From positions 1 through 64,000 of the forward strand of contig NZ_OMOJ01000013.1 in the NCBI RefSeq assembly GCF_900302505.1: 64,000 nucleotides of DNA. Direction: 5' to 3'. A model generated the notes under the pieces. That model was not told the DNA's origin. It saw only the letters and a program-made list of their open reading frames with translations, and ran no database searches. Position numbers and translations under genes: made by a program. Source of the stretch: Pseudoprimorskyibacter insulae. GTDB lineage: Bacteria; Pseudomonadota; Alphaproteobacteria; Rhodobacterales; Rhodobacteraceae. Shown in pieces: positions 25,674-33,737 of the stretch. How positions within the stretch are numbered: position 1 is the first letter of the stretch; every line of letters starts with the position of its first letter.

Positions 25674-25925
25674 TTAACGCAGCTTGGGCGGTGCCCAGCC
25701 TTGCGCGACGTTCAGCACCGCTTGCAGCGCCATGGGCACAAAGCAGAACACCGGGGCGATCTTGAACCAAGTCTCGGGGATGCGGAAGACGGGGGTTTGC
25801 AGGCCGCGGAATTCCCAGACATTGCCAAGCTGAACCAGAACGGAGATCGACAGTACAATCGTTGCCATGTTGATGATCGTATCGAACAGGCGGCGGCGCT
25901 TGCGGCGCTGGCGCTTGATGAACGC
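25674..25925 (-). pseudogene. Remnant of a TRAP small permease (DctQ), C-terminal part
   Basis: About 80 residues on the minus strand resemble the end of a DctQ-type subunit: a basic loop (RRKRRR) followed by IINMATIVLSISVLVQLGNVW as a membrane helix, then GLQTPVFRIPETWFKIAPVF and a last helix. The pattern of a proline-bearing periplasmic turn before the last helix is typical of DctQ. The N-terminal half is missing and the frame runs into the LysR remnant on the opposite strand. It is probably non-functional. Confidence 0.55.
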
Positions 25926-26136
25926 GGCCTGCACCTTGGTGCAACAGGGGCTTGGCCTGACCTTGCTTGACCAGTTCACCGTTCTGACGCAACTGCCCAC
26001 CGGCACGCGCTTGGCCCATCTGGATCTGGACTACCGCTCTCCGCTGAACGTCATCAATTTCAAATCCGTGCCCCTGTCGCGCGTGGCCTAAGAGTTTCTG
26101 GGCTGCGTTCGGCAGATCCTGAAACCCTTCGCTTAG
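25926..26136 (+). pseudogene. Remnant of a LysR-type regulator, C-terminal part
   Basis: Plus-strand residues VQQGLGLTLLDQFTVL, then SPLNVINFKSVPLSRVA, and after an in-frame TAA the continuation EFLGCVRQILKPFA to a TAG at 26134. This is the ending of a LysR effector domain (GLG-type loop, then LSR-A-x-FL near the C-terminus). Both the missing N-terminal two thirds and the internal stop mark it as a pseudogene. It directly abuts the DctQ remnant, as expected after a deletion that joined two gene ends. Confidence 0.6.
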
Positions 26137-26139
26137 CGC

Positions 26140-27069
26140 CTAGCCCGACAATCGCGCGCCTTCCCAGCGGCCCTCTTGCACCGCTTGCTGTACCAAATCG
26201 CAGATCAACGCGCTGATCCGTTCGCGCAGGAATGTGGGCCGCTCATCTGCGGCGGAAACCAGATAGAGCGTGCGGATCGGCGTGGGATCGATCACCGGGC
26301 GGGCCACCAATTCGCCGGTGCGCAATTCGTCACTGACCAGCACTTTGGGGGCCAGCGTACAGGCCAACCCGGCTTTCATCGCGTTCAAAGTCCCAGCGAT
26401 CGAGGCCAGCTGAATCCGCGCGTTCGCCTCAAGCCGCGCCAGTTCGGCGGGGCGGTCCACCAGCGCCCGAGACAGCGATCCGCTTTGCAGCAGGGCAAGG
26501 GGCAGGGCGGCCATGTCCTCGAGCCGGATCGGCTGGGACGGATCGCCAATGATTTCGCGCCGCCCGATGCAGAACAGCTCTTCCTCGATCAAGGGCACAC
26601 GCTGGGTTTGGCCATCGGGGGCGGGGTTGAAGATCAGCGCGGCCTCAACCTCTCCGGTGCGCAGGGCGGTGTAGGTCATGCCTGACAGCCCCTCGCGGAT
26701 CAGCAGGCGGACCTTAGGCAGATCCTCCATCACGGTGCGCATCAGTCCTGCGCCGATCACGTTGATCACCGAATACGGCATCCCGATCGCGATATTGCCT
26801 GCTATCTCGGCATGTCCCAGCCGCACATCCGAGGCGGCGGTTTCAAACGCGGCAAGAATATACTTGGCGTGTTCCAGCAGTTTCAGCCCGGCGGCGGTCG
26901 GGTCCATCCCGCGCGGTTTGCGGGTGAACAGCTTGGTGTCCAACTCTTCCTCCAGCCGGGCGATATGCAGGCTGAGGGCCGAGGCGGCGGTGTTGCAATG
27001 GTCAGCCGCGTGCGAAAGGTTCCGAAATTCGCAGACGGCGGTGAAATAGCGAAGCTGACGTGTGTCCAT
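26140..27069 (-). CDS. LysR-family transcriptional regulator
   Basis: Regulator of 309 residues. The N-terminal winged helix-turn-helix begins MDTRQLRYFTAVCEF and shows NLSHAADHCNTAASALSLHI and LEEELDTKLFTRKPRG, the standard LysR pattern; the effector-binding domain follows from ~90. It is divergent from the CoA-transferase/lyase/TRAP operon, and the 103-base gap contains a 21-base inverted repeat of the LysR type right at its own start. The arrangement predicts autorepression and activation of the divergent operon by a pathway intermediate. Confidence 0.93.
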   Translation of the reverse strand: MDTRQLRYFTAVCEFRNLSHAADHCNTAASALSLHIARLEEELDTKLFTRKPRGMDPTAAGLKLLEHAKYILAAFETAASDVRLGHAEIAGNIAIGMPYSVINVIGAGLMRTVMEDLPKVRLLIREGLSGMTYTALRTGEVEAALIFNPAPDGQTQRVPLIEEELFCIGRREIIGDPSQPIRLEDMAALPLALLQSGSLSRALVDRPAELARLEANARIQLASIAGTLNAMKAGLACTLAPKVLVSDELRTGELVARPVIDPTPIRTLYLVSAADERPTFLRERISALICDLVQQAVQEGRWEGARLSG

Positions 27070-27073
27070 GCCT

Positions 27074-27094
27074 GCATTCTAATATCCAGAATGC
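27074..27094. promoter_or_regulatory. LysR-type operator GCATTCT-N7-AGAATGC
   Basis: A perfect inverted repeat with seven-base arms and seven-base spacer lies five bases upstream of the lysR ATG. Its inner part fits the T-N11-A rule for LysR regulators. It overlaps the region where the lysR ribosome-binding site and promoter should be, consistent with autoregulation. Confidence 0.6.
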
Positions 27095-27114
27095 TCCTTT
27101 CGAAAGGATATAAT
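27095..27114 (+). promoter_or_regulatory. Palindrome and -10 element of the CoA-transferase operon
   Basis: TCCTTTCGAAAGGA (27095-27108) is a perfect 14-base palindrome directly followed by TATAAT (27109-27114), an ideal -10 box reading towards the operon. At the -35 distance only the weak CCAGAA is found, inside the LysR operator, which is what an activator-dependent promoter would show. Confidence 0.5.
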
Positions 27115-27172
27115 TTTCAGATCGGTCTTGGGCGGCAATACTGCACTCAACTTGACATGACCGGAGCCCCCG

Positions 27173-28321
27173 ATGACACAAATCCGACCCCTTGAAGGCC
27201 TGCGCGTGGTCGAGATGAGCCATATGGTGATGGGGCCGTCGACCGGCATGTTTCTGGGCTTTCTTGGCGCCGAGGTGATCAAGGTTGAGCCGCCGAAAGG
27301 CGACAAGACCCGCGATCTGACCGGCATGGGCGCGGGGTTCTTCCCGACGTTCAATCGCGGCAAGAAATCCGTCACGCTGGATGTGAAAAACCCCGAGGAT
27401 CTGGCCAAGCTGCATAAGCTGATCGCCACCGCCGATGTGTTTGTCGAAAACTTCCGCGATGAAACGCTGGCCAAGATGAGCCTTGCCCCCGACCAGCTGC
27501 GCGAGGCCTATCCGTCGCTTGTGGTGGCCTCGTGCAAGGGGTTCTTGCAGGGCCCCTACGAACATCGCGCCGCAATGGACGAAGTCGTACAGATGATGAC
27601 CGGCATGGCCTATATGACCGGGCCAACCGGGCGGCCTTTGCGAATTGGATCGTCGGCCAATGACATTATGGGCGGGCTGTTCACCGCATATGGTGTGCTG
27701 GCCGCGCTGATCGAACGGGGCAAGACGGGGCAGGGGACGGCCGTGCGCTCGGGCCTGTTTGAAAACTGCCTGCTTCTGGTGGCGCAGCATATGGTGCAGT
27801 TCGATATCGAGGGCACCGAAAGCCCGCCGATGCCCGAGCGCGTGTTCTCATGGCCGGTCTATGATCTGTTCCCCACCGCCGATGGCCGTCAGATCTTTGT
27901 TGGCGCGGCCACCGATGGCCAGTGGGACAAACTGTGCCGGGGCTTGGGGCTTGATCATTTGCTGGATGATCCGCGCCTGCAAAACCGCCCCGATCAGATC
28001 AAGGCCCGCGATTGGACCTTGCCGCAGATCGCCGAGAAGGTCGCCGCGCGCCCCTTTGCCGAGATGGTCAAAGTGATGGAGGAGAACGACCTGCTGTTCG
28101 CTCCCGTCTCACGCCCGGCGGAAATGTATGACGATCCGCATGTGAACCGGCCCGGCGGGCTGTTCACCTCGCATTACCCGGGCAAGCCGGACTTCCGCGC
28201 CCCCTCCCTGCCGGTTCAGATGAACGGCTTGCCCGTGGTGTCGGCCACGGTGGATGTGCCGTCGATTGGGCAGCACAACGCCGAAATTCTTGGGCCGTTG
28301 AAGACCGAGGCCGCGGAATGA
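27173..28321 (+). CDS. Class III (CaiB/BaiF) CoA-transferase
   Basis: Cytoplasmic CoA-transferase of 382 residues. The start VVEMSHMVMGPSTGMFLGFLGAEVIKVEPP (in part), FNRGKKSVTLDVKNPED and VRSGLFENCLLLVAQHM match the family; the usual catalytic aspartate in the last segment is replaced by glutamate (LFEN), which other members of the family may also show. It opens the plus-strand operon and overlaps the lyase gene by ATGA. It would attach CoA to a dicarboxylate brought in by the TRAP system so that the lyase can cleave it. It is distinct from the CoA-transferase at 19.9 kb. Confidence 0.92.
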   Translation: MTQIRPLEGLRVVEMSHMVMGPSTGMFLGFLGAEVIKVEPPKGDKTRDLTGMGAGFFPTFNRGKKSVTLDVKNPEDLAKLHKLIATADVFVENFRDETLAKMSLAPDQLREAYPSLVVASCKGFLQGPYEHRAAMDEVVQMMTGMAYMTGPTGRPLRIGSSANDIMGGLFTAYGVLAALIERGKTGQGTAVRSGLFENCLLLVAQHMVQFDIEGTESPPMPERVFSWPVYDLFPTADGRQIFVGAATDGQWDKLCRGLGLDHLLDDPRLQNRPDQIKARDWTLPQIAEKVAARPFAEMVKVMEENDLLFAPVSRPAEMYDDPHVNRPGGLFTSHYPGKPDFRAPSLPVQMNGLPVVSATVDVPSIGQHNAEILGPLKTEAAE

Positions 28322-29259
28322 GCGTTGATCTGAACAAAGCCTACCCCGCAGGCCAGATTGCGATCCGCGAGGTCGGCCTACGCGATGGGCTGCAACTGAC
28401 CAAGGTCTGGCCCGATACGGCGCAAAAACGCGCTTGGGTCGCGCAAGAGGCGGCAGCAGGAATGCGCTATTTCGAGGTGGGATCGTTCCTGCCCGCCGAT
28501 AAAGTGCCGCGCTTTGCCGATGTGCGCGATGTGATTGATGAAGTTGCGGCTCAGGGCGCGCATGGCGTGGCCTTGGCGCTGAACCAGCGCGGGGCGACCG
28601 ATGCGCTGGCCACGGGTGTGGATGAAATCACCGTCGTGATTTCTGCAAGCGCGGCGCATAACGAAGCCAACGTCCGCCGCACGCAGGACCAAAGCCTAAG
28701 CGAAATGGCCGCCGTGGCGCAGCTGCGAGCTGATAGCGGAAAAAGCACCATTCTGAACGCAGGCATCGCCATGGCCTTTGGCTGTTCGCTGTCGGGCGAT
28801 GTGGCCGAAGATGACGTGATGCGCATAGTCGATCGCTGCCTTGAGGCTGGCGTGGATATGGTCGGGCTGGCCGATAGCGTGGGCTATGGCGGGCCGAAAC
28901 AGGTCGCCCGCCTTGCCCGCCGGATGGAAGAGCGTCTGAACGGCGATCCTTGGGTTTTGCACCTGCATGACACGCGCGGGCTTGGGCTGGCCAATGCCGC
29001 CGCCGCGCTGGATGCCGGGTGCCGTGTGTTCGATGCCTCGCTTGCGGGTCTTGGGGGCTGCCCATTTGCGCCGGGGGCCACGGGCAATGTTGTGACTGAA
29101 GATTTGGTGTTTCTGGCCGAAACCATGGGCTTTGACACCGGGATCGACCTGCCTCGCCTGATCGAAACCCGCGCTTTGCTGAACCAAGCCCTTGCGGGCG
29201 AGGCGTTGCATGGCGCGTTGGCCAAGGCAGGGACGCCGAATTTGCAACGCTGGCTTTAG
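28318..29259 (+). CDS. HMG-CoA lyase-like enzyme
   Basis: Metal-dependent TIM-barrel lyase of 313 residues in the HMGL family. It has IREVGLRDGLQ at the start (catalytic Arg-Asp), WVLHLHDTRGLGLAN with the two metal-binding histidines, and the signature GLGGCPFAPGATGNV containing the active-site cysteine. The reaction type is retro-Claisen cleavage of a 3-hydroxy acyl-CoA such as HMG-CoA or citramalyl-CoA into acetyl-CoA or pyruvate plus another acid. Translational coupling to the CoA-transferase strongly suggests the two act in sequence on the same imported acid. Which acid is inference. Confidence 0.92.
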   Translation: MSVDLNKAYPAGQIAIREVGLRDGLQLTKVWPDTAQKRAWVAQEAAAGMRYFEVGSFLPADKVPRFADVRDVIDEVAAQGAHGVALALNQRGATDALATGVDEITVVISASAAHNEANVRRTQDQSLSEMAAVAQLRADSGKSTILNAGIAMAFGCSLSGDVAEDDVMRIVDRCLEAGVDMVGLADSVGYGGPKQVARLARRMEERLNGDPWVLHLHDTRGLGLANAAAALDAGCRVFDASLAGLGGCPFAPGATGNVVTEDLVFLAETMGFDTGIDLPRLIETRALLNQALAGEALHGALAKAGTPNLQRWL

Positions 29260-29342
29260 GGCCGGGGGAAAGGGCCGCTTCACCACGAGGAGGGTGGACG
29301 GCCACCACGAAGACAACAATAGTTCAAACGGGAGGAAAACAC

Positions 29343-30344
29343 ATGAAACGTAAGGCTTTGACAGTGGCAACCGCTGCCCTGATGGCCGCAGGGGTCGCAG
29401 GTGCGGCCAGTGCTGAAACGGCAATGCGCTGTAGCCACCAGCTGCCGCCCGCCCACACTGTTGCCCAAGTGATCGACCGCTGGGCCGCCGAGGTTGAAAC
29501 GCTTTCGGGCGGCGAGATTGACGTGCAGGTCTTTGGGGCCGATAGCCTTGTGGGCGCGAAGGAAAACATCGTGGCCACCGCCAAGGGCGATATCGAATGC
29601 GCCTTCTCGGTGCAGTTCCAGTGGGGCAAAACCCTGCCGATCATGACCGTCACCACCGCGCCTTATGCCTTCTCGGATCTGAACATCTGGCGCAATTGGG
29701 ACGGCTCTGAGGCGGCCAACTTCCTTGAGGACAAGCTGCGCGGCAAAGGCGTTGAGAACGTGGTTTGGCTGTTCCAGACCAACAGCTCGGTCTTTACCTC
29801 GAACGGCAAATTCCTTGCCGCCCCTGCCGATTTCGCGGGTATGAAGGTGCGCGGCCTTGCGCCCGCCTTTGACGCGGGCCTTGGCGCGCTTGGCGCGGCC
29901 CCCACGGCGATCCCCGGCTCGGAAGTGTACCAAGCGCTGGCCACCGGCGTTCTGGATGGTGCGATGACCGGGTCAGACGCGGCTGTGTCGCGCAAGTACT
30001 ACGAGGTGCAGGACCATTTCGTCGTCTCGCCGGTGATCTCGGTCTATTTCCACGGCTATGTGAACCCCAAGTTCTATGCGGGCCTGTCGGACACCGCCAA
30101 AGCCGCGCTGGATGAGGCTGGCGCGAAAGCCGCCGTTTGGGCGGTTGAGGCTGCCGAAGCTGGCATCGCCTCGGCCCCCGGTGATCTGGAGGCCAAAGGC
30201 GCGCAGGTGCATATCGCGACTGACGCAGAAAACGCCGCGATGGAAGCGGCCATGCGCCCGGCCTTCGATGCGGCCTTCCAAAGCGACGATCCCGACAGTG
30301 TCAAACTGCTTGGCCTGATCGACGCGCTGCGCTCGGGCTCGTAA
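29343..30344 (+). CDS. TRAP transporter solute-binding protein (DctP family)
   Basis: Periplasmic binding protein of 333 residues with a signal peptide of about 24 residues (ALMAAGVAGAASA, cleavage before ETAM). The mature part shows the DctP pattern: SHQLPPAHTVAQVIDRWAAEVE, VFGADSLVGAKENIVATAKGDIE in part, and KVRGLAPAFDAGLGALGAAP with the conserved arginine that grips the carboxylate. GGGAGG is well placed before the ATG. It delivers a carboxylate, probably the substrate of the upstream CoA-transferase, to the permeases encoded next. Confidence 0.94.
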   Translation: MKRKALTVATAALMAAGVAGAASAETAMRCSHQLPPAHTVAQVIDRWAAEVETLSGGEIDVQVFGADSLVGAKENIVATAKGDIECAFSVQFQWGKTLPIMTVTTAPYAFSDLNIWRNWDGSEAANFLEDKLRGKGVENVVWLFQTNSSVFTSNGKFLAAPADFAGMKVRGLAPAFDAGLGALGAAPTAIPGSEVYQALATGVLDGAMTGSDAAVSRKYYEVQDHFVVSPVISVYFHGYVNPKFYAGLSDTAKAALDEAGAKAAVWAVEAAEAGIASAPGDLEAKGAQVHIATDAENAAMEAAMRPAFDAAFQSDDPDSVKLLGLIDALRSGS

Positions 30345-30348
30345 CTTC

Positions 30349-30879
30349 ATGTCCGGAACGGATCACAAACTGGGGGCGGCTTCGGTCGCCCCTTTGCCCG
30401 AAAGGGTGCTAACGCCGATCGTCTGGCTTGGCGGGGCGCTGAGCGCTGTGCTGATCCTTGGGGCGCTGGCGCTGACGGGTTATTCGGTGTTCATGCGCTA
30501 TATTCTGGCCCGTCCGCCTGTGTGGGTCGATGACGCCACGGGGTTTCTGCTGGTGGGGCTGGTGATGCTGGGCGTGGCCGAGGCCTATCGGCGCGGCAAT
30601 CACATCGCCATTGATCTGCTGACCGACCGTTTGCCGCCCCGCGCTCAGCCTTGGCGCTGGGTTTGGAGCGATCTTTGCGTGCTGGCCTTCTCGGTGGTGC
30701 TGACCCTCAGCACATGGGAGGCGATCCACTTTTCCCGCAGCTTCGGCGCCTATACCTCGGGCTCGATCGAGATCGAGGCGTGGATTCCGCAACTGCCAAT
30801 GCTGGCGGGCGCGGCGCTGCTGGGGCTGTTTGCCACCGCGCGTTTGATTGGCCATTTGGCCAAAGGGGCCAAGACATGA
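30349..30879 (+). CDS. TRAP transporter small permease (DctQ)
   Basis: Inner-membrane protein of 176 residues with four hydrophobic helices, the DctQ plan. Typical features are YSVFMRYILARPPVWVDDATGF between helices one and two (seen in part) and GVAEAYRRGNHIAIDLLTDRLP. It lies four bases after the binding-protein stop and overlaps the large-subunit start by ATGA. It stabilises the large subunit and takes part in docking of the binding protein. Confidence 0.93.
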   Translation: MSGTDHKLGAASVAPLPERVLTPIVWLGGALSAVLILGALALTGYSVFMRYILARPPVWVDDATGFLLVGLVMLGVAEAYRRGNHIAIDLLTDRLPPRAQPWRWVWSDLCVLAFSVVLTLSTWEAIHFSRSFGAYTSGSIEIEAWIPQLPMLAGAALLGLFATARLIGHLAKGAKT

Positions 30880-32159
30880 CCGCCGTTCTGATTTTCACGG
30901 GCCTGATTTTCCTGCTTCTGACAGGCATCCCGATTTTCGCCGCGCTTGGTCTTACGGCCACGCTGATCCTGCTGGTGTTCGAAGGCGGCGTTGGGTCCGT
31001 TGCGGACACGGTGTTTGCCCATTTGAACAAGCCGATCCTGACGACGATCCCGCTGTTCGTGTTCATGGCACAGGTGATGATCCGCGCCCGCGTGATTGAT
31101 GACCTATACGATATGGCCCACACGCTGATCGGCCATATTCGCGGCGGCTTGGGTGTGGCCACGGTGCTGGCCTGCACGATCTTCGCGGCGATCTCGGGGT
31201 CTTCGGTGGCCACGGCGCTGTCCGTCGGCTCCTCTGCCATCCCGCAGATGGAGCGTTTGGGCTATCCGCGCCGCGAAGCCTTGGGCGTTGTGGCCGCAGG
31301 GGGCACATTGGGCATTCTGATCCCGCCGTCCGGGCCGATGATCCTCTATGCGATTGTCTCTGAAGCTTCGATTGGCGCGCTGTTTCTGGCGGGGATCATT
31401 CCGGGGCTGGTGCTGGCCGTGCTGTTTGCCGCCTATTCTATCCTCAGCGCCACCCTGCGCGGGGTCGAGCGCCCGCCCTTTGCCGGCCTTCCCGCCATGG
31501 CGCGGGCGGTGCGCCGGTCGATCTGGGCGATCCTTGCGCCGCCGGTTGTGATGGGGGGCATCTATCTTGGTGTCTTTACCGCCACCGAGGCCGCCGCCGC
31601 CGGATCAATCTATGCGCTTTTGGTGGCTGTCTTTGCCTATCGCAACTTTGGCCTCAGCGATTTGTGGCACTGCGCGTATGAATCCATGCGCACCTCGATG
31701 ATGGTGTTCATGATCATCGCAGGGGCGGCCATGTTTGGCCATGCCATCACGATCATCCGCCTGCCCGTGGGCGTGACGGAAATGGTCACTCAGATGGGGT
31801 TGGGGCCGCTGGGGTTCATGCTGATTGTCATGGCGATGATCTTTGTGATGGGGATGTTCTTTGAATCCATCGCCATCATCCTGATCACCACGCCGATCCT
31901 GCTGCCAACGATGATCGCGATGGATATCGATCTGGTGTGGTATGGCGTTCTGCTGATGATCAACCTTGAGCTGGCAATGATCACCCCGCCCGTCGGCATG
32001 AACCTGTTCGTCATTAAAGGCATCACCGATGCCCCCCTGACCGAGGTTGTGCGCGGCGCGGCGCCCTATGTGGTGCTGATGATCGTGGGGCTGGCCCTGT
32101 TGATGATCCTGCCGGGGCTGGCCACCTGGTTGCCCTATTCCGCCGGGTTCGGGCGTTAA
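30876..32159 (+). CDS. TRAP transporter large permease (DctM)
   Basis: Transport channel of the TRAP system, 427 residues with about twelve hydrophobic segments. It begins LIFTGLIFLLLTGIPIFAALG, and the re-entrant motifs FAAISGSSVATALSVGSSAIP, GTLGILIPPSGPMILYAIV and LELAMITPPVGMNLFVIKG are all present (each shown in part). ATG 30876 overlaps the dctQ stop. It uses an ion gradient to take up the carboxylate. A strong hairpin follows its stop within ten bases. Confidence 0.94.
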   Translation: MTAVLIFTGLIFLLLTGIPIFAALGLTATLILLVFEGGVGSVADTVFAHLNKPILTTIPLFVFMAQVMIRARVIDDLYDMAHTLIGHIRGGLGVATVLACTIFAAISGSSVATALSVGSSAIPQMERLGYPRREALGVVAAGGTLGILIPPSGPMILYAIVSEASIGALFLAGIIPGLVLAVLFAAYSILSATLRGVERPPFAGLPAMARAVRRSIWAILAPPVVMGGIYLGVFTATEAAAAGSIYALLVAVFAYRNFGLSDLWHCAYESMRTSMMVFMIIAGAAMFGHAITIIRLPVGVTEMVTQMGLGPLGFMLIVMAMIFVMGMFFESIAIILITTPILLPTMIAMDIDLVWYGVLLMINLELAMITPPVGMNLFVIKGITDAPLTEVVRGAAPYVVLMIVGLALLMILPGLATWLPYSAGFGR

Positions 32160-32165
32160 ACCAAA

Positions 32166-32190
32166 GCCGCCCTTGGCCACCAAGGGCGGC
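32166..32190 (+). terminator. Hairpin terminator after the DctPQM operon
   Basis: GCCGCCCTTGG (32166-32176) and CCAAGGGCGGC (32180-32190) form a perfect 11-bp stem with a three-base loop, seven bases after the dctM stop. A C run rather than a T run follows on this strand, so it may work with Rho or stabilise the mRNA end. Confidence 0.65.
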
Positions 32191-32269
32191 CCCCCGTCAC
32201 CGGGGCCGTTTTGCCTGGGCTTCAGGCGCTGGCGAGTGGAAAATCGCTAATTTACCGGACATAAACGGT

Positions 32270-33601
32270 TTATTCCGCATCTTCAGGCGTTTCTTTAACC
32301 TCCGGTAGATCCCGTTGCAGAACCGCCGCGAAAAACCCGTCCGTGTCGTGCTGGGCCGGGGTCAGGGACAGATAGGCCTCATGGCAGGACCGCAGATCCG
32401 GCGCGATCTGGGGCAGGGGGACCACCTTGAAACCGGGGGTCTTGGCCAAGAACGTTTCAATCTGGCCTTCGTTTTCTTCGGGCAGCAGCGAACAGGTTGC
32501 ATAGACCAACCGCCCGCCGGGTTTGACCAGCCGCGCGGCGCTGGCCAAGATCCGGGCTTGCAGCGCGATCAGGCTCTCTAGGCCCTGTTCTTCTTCGGGG
32601 CGCCAACGGGCATCGGGGTTGCGCCGCCATGTGCCGGTGCCGCTGCAAGGCGCATCCACCAGCACCCGATCAAAGCTGCCTTTGCGGCGCTTGATCCATT
32701 TGTCCGTTTCGCTGGTCAGCACTTGGGTTTGCGCGTTATGCGCCCCGGCCTTGCGCAGACGTTCGGTGCAGCGCTTCAGGCGGCCTTGGTTGATATCGCA
32801 GGCCACGACAAGGCCCTTGCCCTGCATCTGGGCCGCGATGGCCAGCGTTTTGCCGCCAGCCCCGGCGCAGAAGTCGGCCACGCGGTCACCCGGCTGGGCA
32901 TCAACCAGCCCGGCCACAAGTTGCGAGCCTTCGTCCTGAACCTCAAGCGCACCGCTTTTCAAGGCGGGCAGGCGGGTCAGCGACAGGCGTTTGCGGATGC
33001 GGATACCGTTCGGGGCCACCTCGGAGGGTTCGGGCGACAGGCCAAGGTTTGCAAGCTCGCGCAGCATGTCCTTGCGCGTGGCCTTGAGCGTATTGACCCG
33101 CAAACCCAGTGTCGGAGGGGTCAGCATCGCGGTCATTTCCGCCTCAAACCCGTCGCCGAACCGGGCTTGCAGCGGGGCAAGCGCCCAGTCGGGGCATTCA
33201 AGGCGCACCTCGTCCGGCATGTCGCGGTGGATCAGGGCCACGCCTTGCAGCTTGATCAGCAGGCTATGTTCGTTCTGGCTCAGGGCTTCGGGGGCGAATT
33301 TGCGCCCGTTGAACAGGCGGTGGATCTGGTCGGGGCCACGCCCTTGGCCAAGCGTCAGCCAGACCAGCAGACGGTTGCGGGGGGTGTCGCTGCGCCCGTG
33401 GCGGGCCAGCCACCAGCCAAGCCGCGCCCGGTGGCGCAGCATGTCTTGCAACAGACCAAAGATTGCACCCCGGTCGGCATCTTCCATCTTGCGGTGCGTC
33501 CGAAAGAACGCCGACACGATGGCATCTGCGGGGCGGGCCGCGCGGTCGACCTCTTGGATCAGGTCGAGGGCGGTTTGCATTTGAATGGCAGGGGTCAACA
33601 T
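32270..33601 (-). CDS. RsmB/Sun-family rRNA (cytosine-C5) methyltransferase
   Basis: S-adenosylmethionine-dependent RNA methyltransferase of 443 residues. The N-terminal part is a NusB-like helical RNA-binding region; the catalytic part has VADFCAGAGGKTLAIAA (SAM motif I), LVDAPCSGTGTWRRNPD with the first catalytic cysteine and YATCSLLPEENE with the second. This fits the NOL1/NOP2/Sun family that methylates a cytosine in 16S rRNA, or a close relative of RsmB. It is monocistronic, since the minus-strand gene upstream ends 136 bases before its start. A housekeeping RNA-modification gene on a probable plasmid is unusual; it may be an extra paralogue. Confidence 0.88.
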   Translation of the reverse strand: MLTPAIQMQTALDLIQEVDRAARPADAIVSAFFRTHRKMEDADRGAIFGLLQDMLRHRARLGWWLARHGRSDTPRNRLLVWLTLGQGRGPDQIHRLFNGRKFAPEALSQNEHSLLIKLQGVALIHRDMPDEVRLECPDWALAPLQARFGDGFEAEMTAMLTPPTLGLRVNTLKATRKDMLRELANLGLSPEPSEVAPNGIRIRKRLSLTRLPALKSGALEVQDEGSQLVAGLVDAQPGDRVADFCAGAGGKTLAIAAQMQGKGLVVACDINQGRLKRCTERLRKAGAHNAQTQVLTSETDKWIKRRKGSFDRVLVDAPCSGTGTWRRNPDARWRPEEEQGLESLIALQARILASAARLVKPGGRLVYATCSLLPEENEGQIETFLAKTPGFKVVPLPQIAPDLRSCHEAYLSLTPAQHDTDGFFAAVLQRDLPEVKETPEDAE

Positions 33602-33737
33602 GGGCGGTCAATCTGGCTGAGAGGGCAAGGGCGCAGGCAATCGTCAGCAAGGCGCCCGCCGGTCTTTCGACCATGCGGGCGTGTTTAAGGGCAAGGGACG
33701 CCTTTGGGAACCGGCATTTTGCGCGGGCGGGTTTGCC

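Noticed and set aside
25191-26139. Insertion sequence at the gene-remnant region
   Set aside because: No transposase fragments, terminal inverted repeats or target duplications were seen; simple deletions explain the remnants.
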